From NCBI GenBank assembly GCA_964625175.1, contig CAZVAO010000011.1:1-31013 (forward strand): a stretch of DNA of 31,013 nt, read 5' to 3'. The translations under genes were made by a program, and so were the position numbers. The stretch is from CAZVAO01 sp964625175 (lineage in GTDB: Bacteria; Bacillota; UBA994; PWPR01). Below the pieces are notes generated by a model. The model saw only the letters and a list, made by a program, of their open reading frames with translations. It was not told the origin of the DNA and searched no databases. Below, piece after piece: positions 16,995-25,109 of this stretch (the first letter of the stretch is position 1; the number at the start of each line of letters is the position of its first letter).

Positions 16995-17631
16995 GACCAA
17001 CACACCTGCTTATAAACGTCGCAAAATATAGAAACGTAGCAAATGGCAACGCGCTGCCTTTCTGCTGATGGTGTAGCCATATCATTGAGATGCCAATCAG
17101 CCCCCCTAAAATCAAAGCATCCATCAGCATGATAAGCGTCGATTGGAAACCAAAGAATAGTCCCATAACAGCTAGCATTTTGACATCTCCAGCGCCGATG
17201 GCACCCCGGCTTAAACTAAAAACGAATAGTGCTATACATCCCATAATGAAGGCACCACGCAATGATCCCTCTATGATTGGTCTACTTTCAGTTGACAAAA
17301 ACAAAGCAAATATAACCAAAACCGCCATGCGACAACCAACTAAAATCACCAGTAGTTTATTGGGAATAATATGGTGCCGATAATCTATGTAGGCAATCCA
17401 GCACATGATTGTAAGAAACACGGCCTGCGAAAACAACTCCCCTACCGCAATTCCGCTATTGCCGTAATAAAACAATCCTAGAGTCACTGGTATCCAAATA
17501 ATCAAATATTTGGACCTATCTAGTTCACACCTAGTAACGGTTTCCCATGCCCCCTCTTTCTTGCAATAGAATTTTCTCAGTAAACAGTGGCCCATCACTC
17601 CTCCACCTATTAGAATGCTACTTATAATCAC
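16987..17631 (-). CDS. A24-family prepilin peptidase (TadV/CpaA-like)
   Basis: Integral-membrane aspartic peptidase of 214 residues that cleaves the leader of class III (Flp/TadE) prepilins. The two catalytic aspartates are visible: Asp83 in IAYIDYRHHIIPN and Asp149 in GAIGAGDVKM. Several hydrophobic helices surround them. It lacks the N-terminal methyltransferase domain of PilD-type enzymes, as Tad peptidases do. The GTG start overlaps the preceding TadE-like stop by 4 nt (GTGA), with GGAGAT upstream. The expected substrates are the pilin and pseudopilins encoded upstream in the same operon. Confidence 0.92.
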   Translation of the reverse strand: MIISSILIGGGVMGHCLLRKFYCKKEGAWETVTRCELDRSKYLIIWIPVTLGLFYYGNSGIAVGELFSQAVFLTIMCWIAYIDYRHHIIPNKLLVILVGCRMAVLVIFALFLSTESRPIIEGSLRGAFIMGCIALFVFSLSRGAIGAGDVKMLAVMGLFFGFQSTLIMLMDALILGGLIGISMIWLHHQQKGSALPFATFLYFATFISRCVGRG

Positions 17632-18827
17632 TCGCCATCTCCTTGATCTGTTTGAGCTCGTCCATAGCCCGTTGCTATCTCAATTTTAACTTGGCCTTGG
17701 TAAGTTTGGCTTAACCGCTGTAACGCTCTCATTTCTTGATTATCGATATCCTCAGGCACAATAATCCTGATCGTCTGTTCGATTAGACTACTTGAATTGT
17801 TAAGCAAGGTTTTCGTATCTCCATTCAAGTCCTGTACAACGAGCTGATTTAATTTACTAACCTTGTCACCTAAAACACAAACATGTTCCGCTAAGAGCTC
17901 AGAAAAGTGTTCCACATCATTTGTGGGCTTAGTGGCATCATAGGAAAATATTCGAATAATTTCCCAATCCCCCTCACTATTTAAAGCATGTAAACCCGGT
18001 ACATTAAGTATTTTGTATGGATACTTTTTTACTTCCGCATTGATGATGGCTTTTCCTCTTGTAAAATTGCTCTTAGACCACATCGATTGCTCTGCTACCA
18101 CTTCATCATTGCTATCCATATTTCCCCAAAGCCACGCACGCGTAATCGCCCGTTGTTGTATCAAAAGCTCCTGTTGTGGCCAGAGGGGGATATCCACGAG
18201 CAAATGGTATTCAAGAATCAGTTCAATCGATTCGCGATCAGGTAAAAACTTACTCCGCGCCAGTGACAAGCCCATCAAACCAGCATCAACCCCTTGATGC
18301 AGCAAATACGAATCCGTCTCCTGCTTTTTCAGATATTTTGGCAGGATGTTTTGTACGAGCAGCCCGAGCATCTGGCCCTTGAGCTCTTCTATAATACTCT
18401 CAGACCCTAAATACAATAAGCTTAAGTAAATCTTCTCGGGATTTTTCAGAAGAACCTGCAGATTTTCAATTGCAGATTGCCCTTGATTATAGATTTCTCT
18501 GATATCGTTCACCTTGGCTTCTCCTCCAGCCAAGCCCATCAGGTTGTTATAAACACCACTGATAGCCGATGCAAAGTCAACGACTTCGGTACTTATCTCG
18601 CTAGTTTGATCATGTACCTGATCTTCGGCACTGAGCAAACCCGAAATTGCATACAAGTAGCTATATTGAGCGACCTCTAATGCCGTATGGTTTAGCGCCA
18701 GTTGGGTATGGTAAGTCGTGATACTGATATTAATGAAATTAAGAGCGAATAGCATGATTGTGATAAATAACAATAGACTTAGACATAGTTCAACGGTTAA
18801 CATCCCGCTTTCTTGCTTAGCTACCAT
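17628..18827 (-). CDS. TadE-like pseudopilin, long form
   Basis: 399 residues. The N-terminus has a short basic leader and a type-III-prepilin-like segment, SGMLTVELCLSLLLFITIML, with Glu at the expected position after a Gly, followed by a long exported region without further membrane helices. TadE-like proteins are minor pseudopilins processed by the locus peptidase. The ectodomain is helical and rich in Leu, Gln and Glu; I recognise no enzymatic motif. It starts 1 nt after the DUF5702 gene and overlaps the peptidase gene. TadE assignment rests on the N-terminus and gene order. Confidence 0.75.
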   Translation of the reverse strand: MVAKQESGMLTVELCLSLLLFITIMLFALNFINISITTYHTQLALNHTALEVAQYSYLYAISGLLSAEDQVHDQTSEISTEVVDFASAISGVYNNLMGLAGGEAKVNDIREIYNQGQSAIENLQVLLKNPEKIYLSLLYLGSESIIEELKGQMLGLLVQNILPKYLKKQETDSYLLHQGVDAGLMGLSLARSKFLPDRESIELILEYHLLVDIPLWPQQELLIQQRAITRAWLWGNMDSNDEVVAEQSMWSKSNFTRGKAIINAEVKKYPYKILNVPGLHALNSEGDWEIIRIFSYDATKPTNDVEHFSELLAEHVCVLGDKVSKLNQLVVQDLNGDTKTLLNNSSSLIEQTIRIIVPEDIDNQEMRALQRLSQTYQGQVKIEIATGYGRAQTDQGDGE

Positions 18828-18828
18828 C

Positions 18829-21180
18829 TCAATACTGATTGCTGCGCATGATTCTTAAATTGATGCCATTCGGATCCATCTTAAAATCTCTTAAGAAGGA
18901 GATGGGAAAGAACAAATAATTCAATCTGCCTTCAATGGCGACCTGAATAGCCGTATAGGCATTACACAATCGATAATTCATCTGTTCCACTCCGAAGGCC
19001 GCCCCTTCTGTTCCATTGCGATAATTTAAGTTGAGTTCAATCAAATCCATTAACCGATAGAGTAACTTCTCTTGATTTGGACAAAATAATAGTAGCCGCA
19101 AGTAGTCATGATAGTTAACGGTCAAACCATCGCCCTCGCGCTCGGTGGCGGGTAAAATTTCTTCCGCATCACCTTGGAAGTATGCATAGATCATACTTGG
19201 ACTGAGCTGCCATGATTCTTGGCTTTTCCAAAGAACAACAGCCTCCCCATTCAGCAATTGCTTTAAATCACAGGCTGTTTCCGCTGTGACAATTGCTGTT
19301 CGGATAATCGCCTGTAAAATAGGTTGTGCAACCCCCACTAGAGCACCTAAACTGGCAGCAATACCTTGTACTAATTGAGTGAGTTCCTGATTTGTCATAG
19401 CATATTGATAATTAAGCATAAACCGGATCCCAAAAACACTTGCCTCTGCTAACCCTTTGTTAATACCGGTTGTCGCTGACCCAAATAATAAGTATTCTAA
19501 TTCACTGCCATATAGATAGTTGTTCACGTTACTAATTGAATGCCCTAAGCCATCAACGGTAGTTGTAGCAATCGTTTGGTAAGAAAACATATGAGCAAGA
19601 TACTCTTCAAGATATAGCCTGTTCCGGATTACCATGCCAATGTTCTGCAATTGTTGCATCAACCCATCCACCTGAGCGTTAGGGGCCTGACTATCCTCCA
19701 CACTGATTATTTGGGCATTAGCTACTTGAGAAGGGAGCGTTTTCCAGAGCTTTTCAGGTATTTTCTTAATTGCGTTTTCATCATTGTTTTGAGTATTTCC
19801 CATCTCAAGCAGTTTCTTGGCCTTCTTGATCATGCGCAGATAATCGCTAGATTCTGCTAGGGAGCCGTATCGATTCTGCAGGGCAATCCCAACCGCCGTC
19901 TGCAGTAGTGGTTCTAATAGACTTGAATCAGTAACCTCATATACAGCCAATTGATGGGTCATCTGTTGATGGGGAACGACGGGCAAACTCACATCTCCTC
20001 GACAGTAGTTTGTTGCGTTCAAACGTTTAAGGGTTGCTAAAGTAACACGAGTCCCCGTGGTCTCATAGTAAAACCGATTCGTCGCCTGAGTAAGCGACGC
20101 TAAAACTTTTTGATTCCATTCGATTTGCGTATCGATCTCTGTAAAATCACCTGCAATAATGGCTCCTGTACAGGCCTTCAATTGCTCTTCAATACGGCTT
20201 CTCAGCTCAGCAGAGCACGCGGGATTCATAAGCTCATTACGCATTTCTTCTATGGTGGTGGACAGTAACTTGCTGATTCGTATAATATCTTCTGTTTGAA
20301 GTTGGGCATCGATAGACCTTTCGCTGAAAGATTGGTAATAGATCAAATCTTGAGCTTGCTGAGATAATACCCGGTTAGCCAGATTTTGAATACCTTGGAC
20401 CTTAAGCTCAATTTGCTCCTCAATGACATAGTCTTCGACCTCCAGATCAACACTTGCACCTAGCTGTCTACGCAAAAACCATATATCCTCAAAATAACGG
20501 TCAATTTCCCCAAAACGCTTTTCGCCATTTGCTGAAAAGTCGTGCCAACGCTGATCATCAAATTGCATCGTTTCTTGGAGATTCTGGTACAAGGTGAAAT
20601 AAGCATTATTCAGCTCAGTTAGCGACTGCTCAATTCGACTCATCCTATTTATAATCTGATTCTCTGTAGACATCTCTTCGAATTCAGGTAAGAGATTTGC
20701 TAAAACGCCAATTCCCTCTATAGGGGTGCGGTATTTTTGCAATTCAATAATTTGCTGGTTGAGGATTTGAGGGTTGTTGAGGGTGCTGTCGGCTAAAAAC
20801 TCGAGTTGACAATCAAGCTCTGGAGAACCGTAAACCGTATCATATTCTTTCGTATTTGCTGTAAAGAATTGAAAAAATCCACGTTGTGAATCATAAATAG
20901 GATTATTTGCATCTAAAGTGCCGTGCAGATATCTCTCAAAAATAGCCTGATCCTCCTCTGTAGCGCCCGTCGCCCACAGCCCAAAGTTCTGCTTTAACAG
21001 ATGATTATAATTTGCTAGCACAGCATTGATTCCAAGATCAGCAGCACTACCGATTATTTCCTCCAGCGCCTGGAATCGCACATAATCCACGATTAATCCT
21101 GTCCAAATCAGAGATGGAATTAGGATCAGTACCAACAAAACTGTTATCGTGCCTTTTTCGCGTTTGACAAGACTATTCAT
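18829..21180 (-). CDS. DUF5702/TadG-like large exported protein
   Basis: 783 residues from the ATG at 21180. The N-terminus KREKGTITVLLVLILIPSLI is a single membrane helix preceded by a Gly, similar to TadE/TadG and DUF5702 proteins. It is followed by ALEEIIGSAADLGINAVLA and an LLKQNFGLWA segment that match the usual opening of DUF5702. The rest is mostly helical with coiled-coil-like stretches (about 150-350). Proteins of this kind are typical of Firmicute Tad loci, where they replace TadG; function is unknown, probably in pilus biogenesis or anchoring. The start overlaps the upstream TadE-like gene by 8 nt; a GTG at 21237 would extend it by 19 residues but lacks a good ribosome site. Confidence 0.78.
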   Translation of the reverse strand: MNSLVKREKGTITVLLVLILIPSLIWTGLIVDYVRFQALEEIIGSAADLGINAVLANYNHLLKQNFGLWATGATEEDQAIFERYLHGTLDANNPIYDSQRGFFQFFTANTKEYDTVYGSPELDCQLEFLADSTLNNPQILNQQIIELQKYRTPIEGIGVLANLLPEFEEMSTENQIINRMSRIEQSLTELNNAYFTLYQNLQETMQFDDQRWHDFSANGEKRFGEIDRYFEDIWFLRRQLGASVDLEVEDYVIEEQIELKVQGIQNLANRVLSQQAQDLIYYQSFSERSIDAQLQTEDIIRISKLLSTTIEEMRNELMNPACSAELRSRIEEQLKACTGAIIAGDFTEIDTQIEWNQKVLASLTQATNRFYYETTGTRVTLATLKRLNATNYCRGDVSLPVVPHQQMTHQLAVYEVTDSSLLEPLLQTAVGIALQNRYGSLAESSDYLRMIKKAKKLLEMGNTQNNDENAIKKIPEKLWKTLPSQVANAQIISVEDSQAPNAQVDGLMQQLQNIGMVIRNRLYLEEYLAHMFSYQTIATTTVDGLGHSISNVNNYLYGSELEYLLFGSATTGINKGLAEASVFGIRFMLNYQYAMTNQELTQLVQGIAASLGALVGVAQPILQAIIRTAIVTAETACDLKQLLNGEAVVLWKSQESWQLSPSMIYAYFQGDAEEILPATEREGDGLTVNYHDYLRLLLFCPNQEKLLYRLMDLIELNLNYRNGTEGAAFGVEQMNYRLCNAYTAIQVAIEGRLNYLFFPISFLRDFKMDPNGINLRIMRSNQY

Positions 21181-21793
21181 TGCACCATCTGCTCCAGAAT
21201 TGTTTAAGGCTTGCTCCCCAATTTTGAATCTGCTCACTATTCACCAGATTGTATGTCATATCGACTAATCGAATAAACTCTGTCGGATTATGGCACTGGG
21301 CATGACCACTCACTGAAATGTTTACTTTGAGTGGAAATCCGAAAAATTCTCCAAGCGGCAAGAAATAATACACCTGATCTATTCGTGTATCCACCCGACT
21401 GCTATAGAGCAATGGAGAAATCTCAACCTGAATTTCATCATCCAAAGCTTTAACACCCGTTGCTAGAGCCACCTCAGAGATAATATAATGCCGGACTTCT
21501 TGCCGGATACCGCCTTCTGCTAGCAAGTGCCTATAGAGCGAATTGACTTCATCTTTCATTAGGGGATCGAGCTGTAATACCCCATTTGACTGAATCAATT
21601 CACTACCAAGCTCAGCGGCTCTTTGGACGATAATTTGCAAGGTTGCTCGACGTTGGCCCAACAGGGCTGTTGTGTAGATCCCGACGACCACAATAATGAC
21701 TAAAGGGATGAGTAACGCAGCCTCCACCGTGACATGGCCATTTGCTAATCGGTTAGGGTGTGCACCTTTACGGTGTTCATTTAATTGGGACAT
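21173..21793 (-). CDS. TadE-like pseudopilin
   Basis: 206 residues. The leader ends in GHVTVEAALLIPLVIIVVVG, a classic class III prepilin/TadE motif: cleavage is expected after Gly with Glu at +5, followed by a hydrophobic helix. The rest is an exported domain with a hydrophobic-aromatic FLPLGEFFGFPLKV segment. The ATG at 21793 lies inside the 3' end of the pilin gene (17-nt overlap) and has only a weak ribosome site, implying translational coupling to the pilin. It is a probable minor pilin processed by the prepilin peptidase of the operon. Confidence 0.82.
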   Translation of the reverse strand: MSQLNEHRKGAHPNRLANGHVTVEAALLIPLVIIVVVGIYTTALLGQRRATLQIIVQRAAELGSELIQSNGVLQLDPLMKDEVNSLYRHLLAEGGIRQEVRHYIISEVALATGVKALDDEIQVEISPLLYSSRVDTRIDQVYYFLPLGEFFGFPLKVNISVSGHAQCHNPTEFIRLVDMTYNLVNSEQIQNWGASLKQFWSRWCNE

Positions 21794-21959
21794 CAATATT
21801 ATTGCTATTCAATTTAGCAAAAATTTCACTAATCCACACGCGCAATTCATCAGAGATAAAGGCTGCCAACACGAGTGCAATTAACATAATTAACACGGTA
21901 GCGACAATCGGCGAAACTCCACGCTCATCTCTCATTAATGCACAGGCACAGCGATTCAT
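21777..21959 (-). CDS. Short Flp1-like/archaeal-type pilin
   Basis: 60-residue protein in the position normally held by the major Flp pilin. A basic leader (MRDERG) is followed by VSPIVATVLIMLIALVLAAF and a short amphipathic tail (LRVWISEIFAKLNS). The length and tail fit Firmicute Flp1-like pilins. The segment after the presumed Gly cleavage site resembles the VSPV-type N-terminus of archaeal type IV pilins, and the usual Glu at +5 is replaced by Val. The ATG has GAGGAG just upstream. It is likely to be the main fibre subunit or an equivalent; that is inferred from gene order, size and peptidase neighbour. Confidence 0.75.
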   Translation of the reverse strand: MNRCACALMRDERGVSPIVATVLIMLIALVLAAFISDELRVWISEIFAKLNSNNIDVPIK

Positions 21960-22008
21960 ACAACTCCTCAGTTTCTTAATAGTGTTCCAGATCTAAATCA
22001 TCTCCTTT

Positions 22009-23049
22009 TCACTTAAAACGAATTAATACGGGTCCTAAAACCAATAACATCACACCAATCAATGAAATCAATAGTGGCCCCAGTAGCTTGCTGTTTGCTA
22101 TTTCTGCCATACGCTTAACTTGATGTTGGCGATTCACCCACACTTCTTTAACAATATCCTGCAACTGCCCCACTAAGAGTGATTGTCCCTGACGATTCGC
22201 TTGCTCAATAATTGCACCCAGCTTAGCAACCTCTTGGATTTGACATCTCTTGCTAAAGCTAGCATAAGCTTCACTGAATCTCACACCATTTTCTAATTCC
22301 GCACATACATTTTGCATCTCAGTATAAAACAACCCATGACTGCTCGATGCTGTCAATTGCCAGGCACTGTTTAACTCAACCCCCGCGCCCAGCAGTAATG
22401 CAAATTTAGTAATGGCATGAGGAAAGTCTTGTTTCAGGCCTTGTCTTCTTTTGCGAGCAAGTTCAAGAACAGGATCAATTGCCAAATACCCAAACACGAA
22501 TGCTATGGCACTAAGTCCCATACCAATTAGAATCGCCTTACTGTTCTGATCGATTGCATAGGCCATGATGGCAATTGAACTGCCGCTTATTAATCCTAAG
22601 GAAGCGCGGGAAAGTCCTAGTGCCCATAGGTATTGGCAAATTGTTGTAGACTGCTCGCTGCCGTAGATATATTCCGTTTGTTGCCAAACACGATAATACA
22701 GACGATTTCTGGCATCTAATCTGATATATTGCATCAGATGAAACCCAATTAATGGCACTGGGCCAACCGCTTGCTTGAGGTCAATACGTTGTTTCAGGCG
22801 CCTTAAGCGACGTCGTTTTTGCCTAAGGACAAAAGCGTTAAGTTGCACATCCCATTGGGAATTACTTAGGCGCTTACTTAATGATTCAGATTCATGCTGA
22901 TCCAATGCTTTTTGGGCACTAGACGCAAGCACAATATCCTGATTCGTACATTGGAATAGCATTGCCAGGTATAGTCCACCGGCAACTGTCACACCGCTTA
23001 AAAGGATATAAACTAAAATAGTATCGCCTCCTCTACAGATGGATATCAC
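22009..23049 (-). CDS. tadC: TadC-like type II/IV secretion inner-membrane platform protein
   Basis: 346 residues including a T2SF (GspF-like) domain: DFPHAITKFALLLGAGVELN followed by helical segments (FSEAYASFSKRCQIQEVAKL) and a C-terminal membrane helix (LLGPLLISLIGVMLLVLGPV). Further helices lie near the N-terminus and around residues 150-200. It works with TadB as the membrane platform for the TadA motor. The GTG at 23049 overlaps tadB by 17 nt but has no ribosome site, whereas AGAGGAGG lies 7 nt before an in-frame ATT at 23019, which would give a protein 10 residues shorter. The true start is therefore uncertain. Confidence 0.87.
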   Translation of the reverse strand: MISICRGGDTILVYILLSGVTVAGGLYLAMLFQCTNQDIVLASSAQKALDQHESESLSKRLSNSQWDVQLNAFVLRQKRRRLRRLKQRIDLKQAVGPVPLIGFHLMQYIRLDARNRLYYRVWQQTEYIYGSEQSTTICQYLWALGLSRASLGLISGSSIAIMAYAIDQNSKAILIGMGLSAIAFVFGYLAIDPVLELARKRRQGLKQDFPHAITKFALLLGAGVELNSAWQLTASSSHGLFYTEMQNVCAELENGVRFSEAYASFSKRCQIQEVAKLGAIIEQANRQGQSLLVGQLQDIVKEVWVNRQHQVKRMAEIANSKLLGPLLISLIGVMLLVLGPVLIRFK

Positions 23050-23821
23050 TTAATCGTCGACTTAAGCAATAAGAACCCCCGAAAAAAAGAAGTGCAATCG
23101 TAGCAAGAATGTGCCCCGCCCCTGTTTGGTAGACTTCATTAAACATACCCTCTGCAAAGAAACTCATATACATCATCACAATAACTGGAATAATCAGCAT
23201 AATGACTTGCTCAGTGTGTATCGAAGTAAGCAGTGTTATAATTTCCATTTCAATGGTAAGCGTTTCACGGATCAGCTGTTGTGTTTGCCTAATAATCTGA
23301 CGATCCTGTTCGCCCTTACCTTCAATCACTTGGAAGACCGCCGCGAAATTCTCAATCGCTTTTAAATGCGAGCGTTCTGCAAAGTCTGAGATGATCTCAG
23401 CTAGTCCTTTCCCGTTCTGCAGCCAAAGCAACATATCTCTAACCTCCACAACAATCATCGCTTCGTGTTGGTACATCAGTTCGAGCGAACCCAACGCATT
23501 TCCAAGTGCATTTTGAATATTCTCACCAGACACTAAGGCGGCTTCCCAAACCTCTAATAGGCTTTGAAATTGCCGAATTAAAGCGTTTTGCTGGCGCTTG
23601 ACTAATCCGTTGATGACCAATCCATAGCCTAGCCACCCGCAAAGCAACCCTGTAGAAACAGCTGCAACCCACTGCCGATAGAACAGGTGCCCAATAGCAA
23701 ATCCACTTGCAAAGGCGAGTAGACGAATCGCTGCTCTGTCTTTATGCTTCAGAACAAGTAGGCTATAGTCACGGCCCCTCTCGCGTTGTTTGAATTGATT
23801 CGATTTATAGATTCTGGTCAC
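23033..23821 (-). CDS. tadB: TadB-like type II/IV secretion inner-membrane platform protein
   Basis: 262 residues with a T2SF domain: paired N-terminal membrane helices (about 33-70), FQSLLEVWEAALVSGENIQN and ALGSLELMYQHE in the cytoplasmic domain, then C-terminal hydrophobic helices (VIMLIIPVIVMMYMSFF, ILATIALLFFGGSYC). TadB and TadC together form the GspF-like platform. The GTG start overlaps the end of tadA by 17 nt; an in-frame stop just upstream rules out a longer form, so the GTG is probably reached by coupling from tadA. Confidence 0.9.
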   Translation of the reverse strand: MTRIYKSNQFKQRERGRDYSLLVLKHKDRAAIRLLAFASGFAIGHLFYRQWVAAVSTGLLCGWLGYGLVINGLVKRQQNALIRQFQSLLEVWEAALVSGENIQNALGNALGSLELMYQHEAMIVVEVRDMLLWLQNGKGLAEIISDFAERSHLKAIENFAAVFQVIEGKGEQDRQIIRQTQQLIRETLTIEMEIITLLTSIHTEQVIMLIIPVIVMMYMSFFAEGMFNEVYQTGAGHILATIALLFFGGSYCLSRRLSDIHL

Positions 23822-25109
23822 CTCCCAACCAACTCATTACTTCTTGGGCAAATCCCTTTTCCTTACAGAGCGTGCTGTATTTTTGGAGTTTCCCCTTTCT
23901 CTGCAAATAATTCTGACTTCTAACTAGATCACCATCTTCACGGTCAGAACGGGTGAAAAGCGGATTTAGCAGGATAACACCACCTCGATAGTCTACAACC
24001 TCACTAATTTCAGTAACTCGCCGCTTAAAATCACTTCCTCTGCTTAGAAAGACCATGATATCTATTGCTGCCGCAATCTGACGTTGAACCGCCACGAGTG
24101 GTAAACCAGCCGCCCCGCTAAGAACCATCGTCTCTAAGCGACTAAACATATCAACGGGTGAATTCGCATGTCCAGTGGAAATAGAACCATCATGCCCTGT
24201 ATTCATGGCCTGTAGCATGTCAAGTGCCTCTGGTCCCCGTACTTCTCCGACAATGATGCGTTCTGGGCGCATGCGCAAAGCCGTTCGAATTAAATCACGG
24301 ATTGTAATCGTCTTAGTCGCGTCATAATGGTGGTGGCGCGCTTCTAATTGAACAAGATTCTGAATATTTGTTAATTGCAATTCCGCTGAATCCTCAATCG
24401 TAACAACCCGCACATCCGAGGCGATACTATTGACTAAAGCATTCAATAATGTCGTTTTCCCACTACCCGTTCCACCACAGATAAATAGGTTGTACTTAGC
24501 CGTGGTTGCGAGGTGTAAGAACGCTGCTGCTGTTTTACTCAGTGTTCCTTTCTGAACCAGTTGATTCATCGTCATTGCCCTTTTAGGGAATCGCCGAATC
24601 GTCACGATTGGTCCATTTAGTGCTATCGGCGCTAATACGACATTGACCCGCGAGCCATCTGCTAACCGTGCGTCAACTATTGGATTACTAAAGCTAACTG
24701 TACGATCTGCTGCTGAAACCAACTTGGTGATAATGCTTAGTAGTTGATCTGGGTTAGCAAATTGCTCAGGGATCTGTCGAACCACCCCCTCCTGCTCGAT
24801 GAATATTTGGTCGTAACCGTTAATCATAATTTCGCTAATGCTTTGGTCTAATAGAATTCTATCGATAACACTAAGACCCCGGATTGAATTAAATATATCG
24901 GTTTCTATTGCTGACCAATCTTGATACGTATATTTGAGGTATTGCGTTCTTAGTTGGTGATTCCCACGTGCTCGCATTTGGTGCTGTAGCACGACTACAC
25001 CTATGGCATCACGTAATTCCTCATCACTCATTTGCAGTATATCTGATCGCTGCTGTAATTCACTGGTTAAATCGCTCACTATAGCTGTCTTCGCTAAATT
25101 AAAATTCAC
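23805..25109 (-). CDS. tadA: TadA/CpaF family pilus assembly ATPase
   Basis: Cytoplasmic hexameric ATPase powering Tad pilus assembly. Walker A is CGGTGSGKTTLL (about residues 208-217), with the acidic/Asp-box region VVTIEDSAELQL, Walker B RIIVGEVRGPEALDMLQA near 285, and a GHDGSISTGHANS His box. The N-terminal region (DRILLDQSISEIMINGYDQI) is typical of CpaF. I chose the GTG at 25109 because GGAG is 8 nt upstream and it forms a GTGA overlap with the cpaE-like stop, giving 434 residues; a longer start at 25214 would overlap the upstream gene by over 100 nt. It is second in the operon. Confidence 0.95.
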   Translation of the reverse strand: MNFNLAKTAIVSDLTSELQQRSDILQMSDEELRDAIGVVVLQHQMRARGNHQLRTQYLKYTYQDWSAIETDIFNSIRGLSVIDRILLDQSISEIMINGYDQIFIEQEGVVRQIPEQFANPDQLLSIITKLVSAADRTVSFSNPIVDARLADGSRVNVVLAPIALNGPIVTIRRFPKRAMTMNQLVQKGTLSKTAAAFLHLATTAKYNLFICGGTGSGKTTLLNALVNSIASDVRVVTIEDSAELQLTNIQNLVQLEARHHHYDATKTITIRDLIRTALRMRPERIIVGEVRGPEALDMLQAMNTGHDGSISTGHANSPVDMFSRLETMVLSGAAGLPLVAVQRQIAAAIDIMVFLSRGSDFKRRVTEISEVVDYRGGVILLNPLFTRSDREDGDLVRSQNYLQRKGKLQKYSTLCKEKGFAQEVMSWLGGDQNL

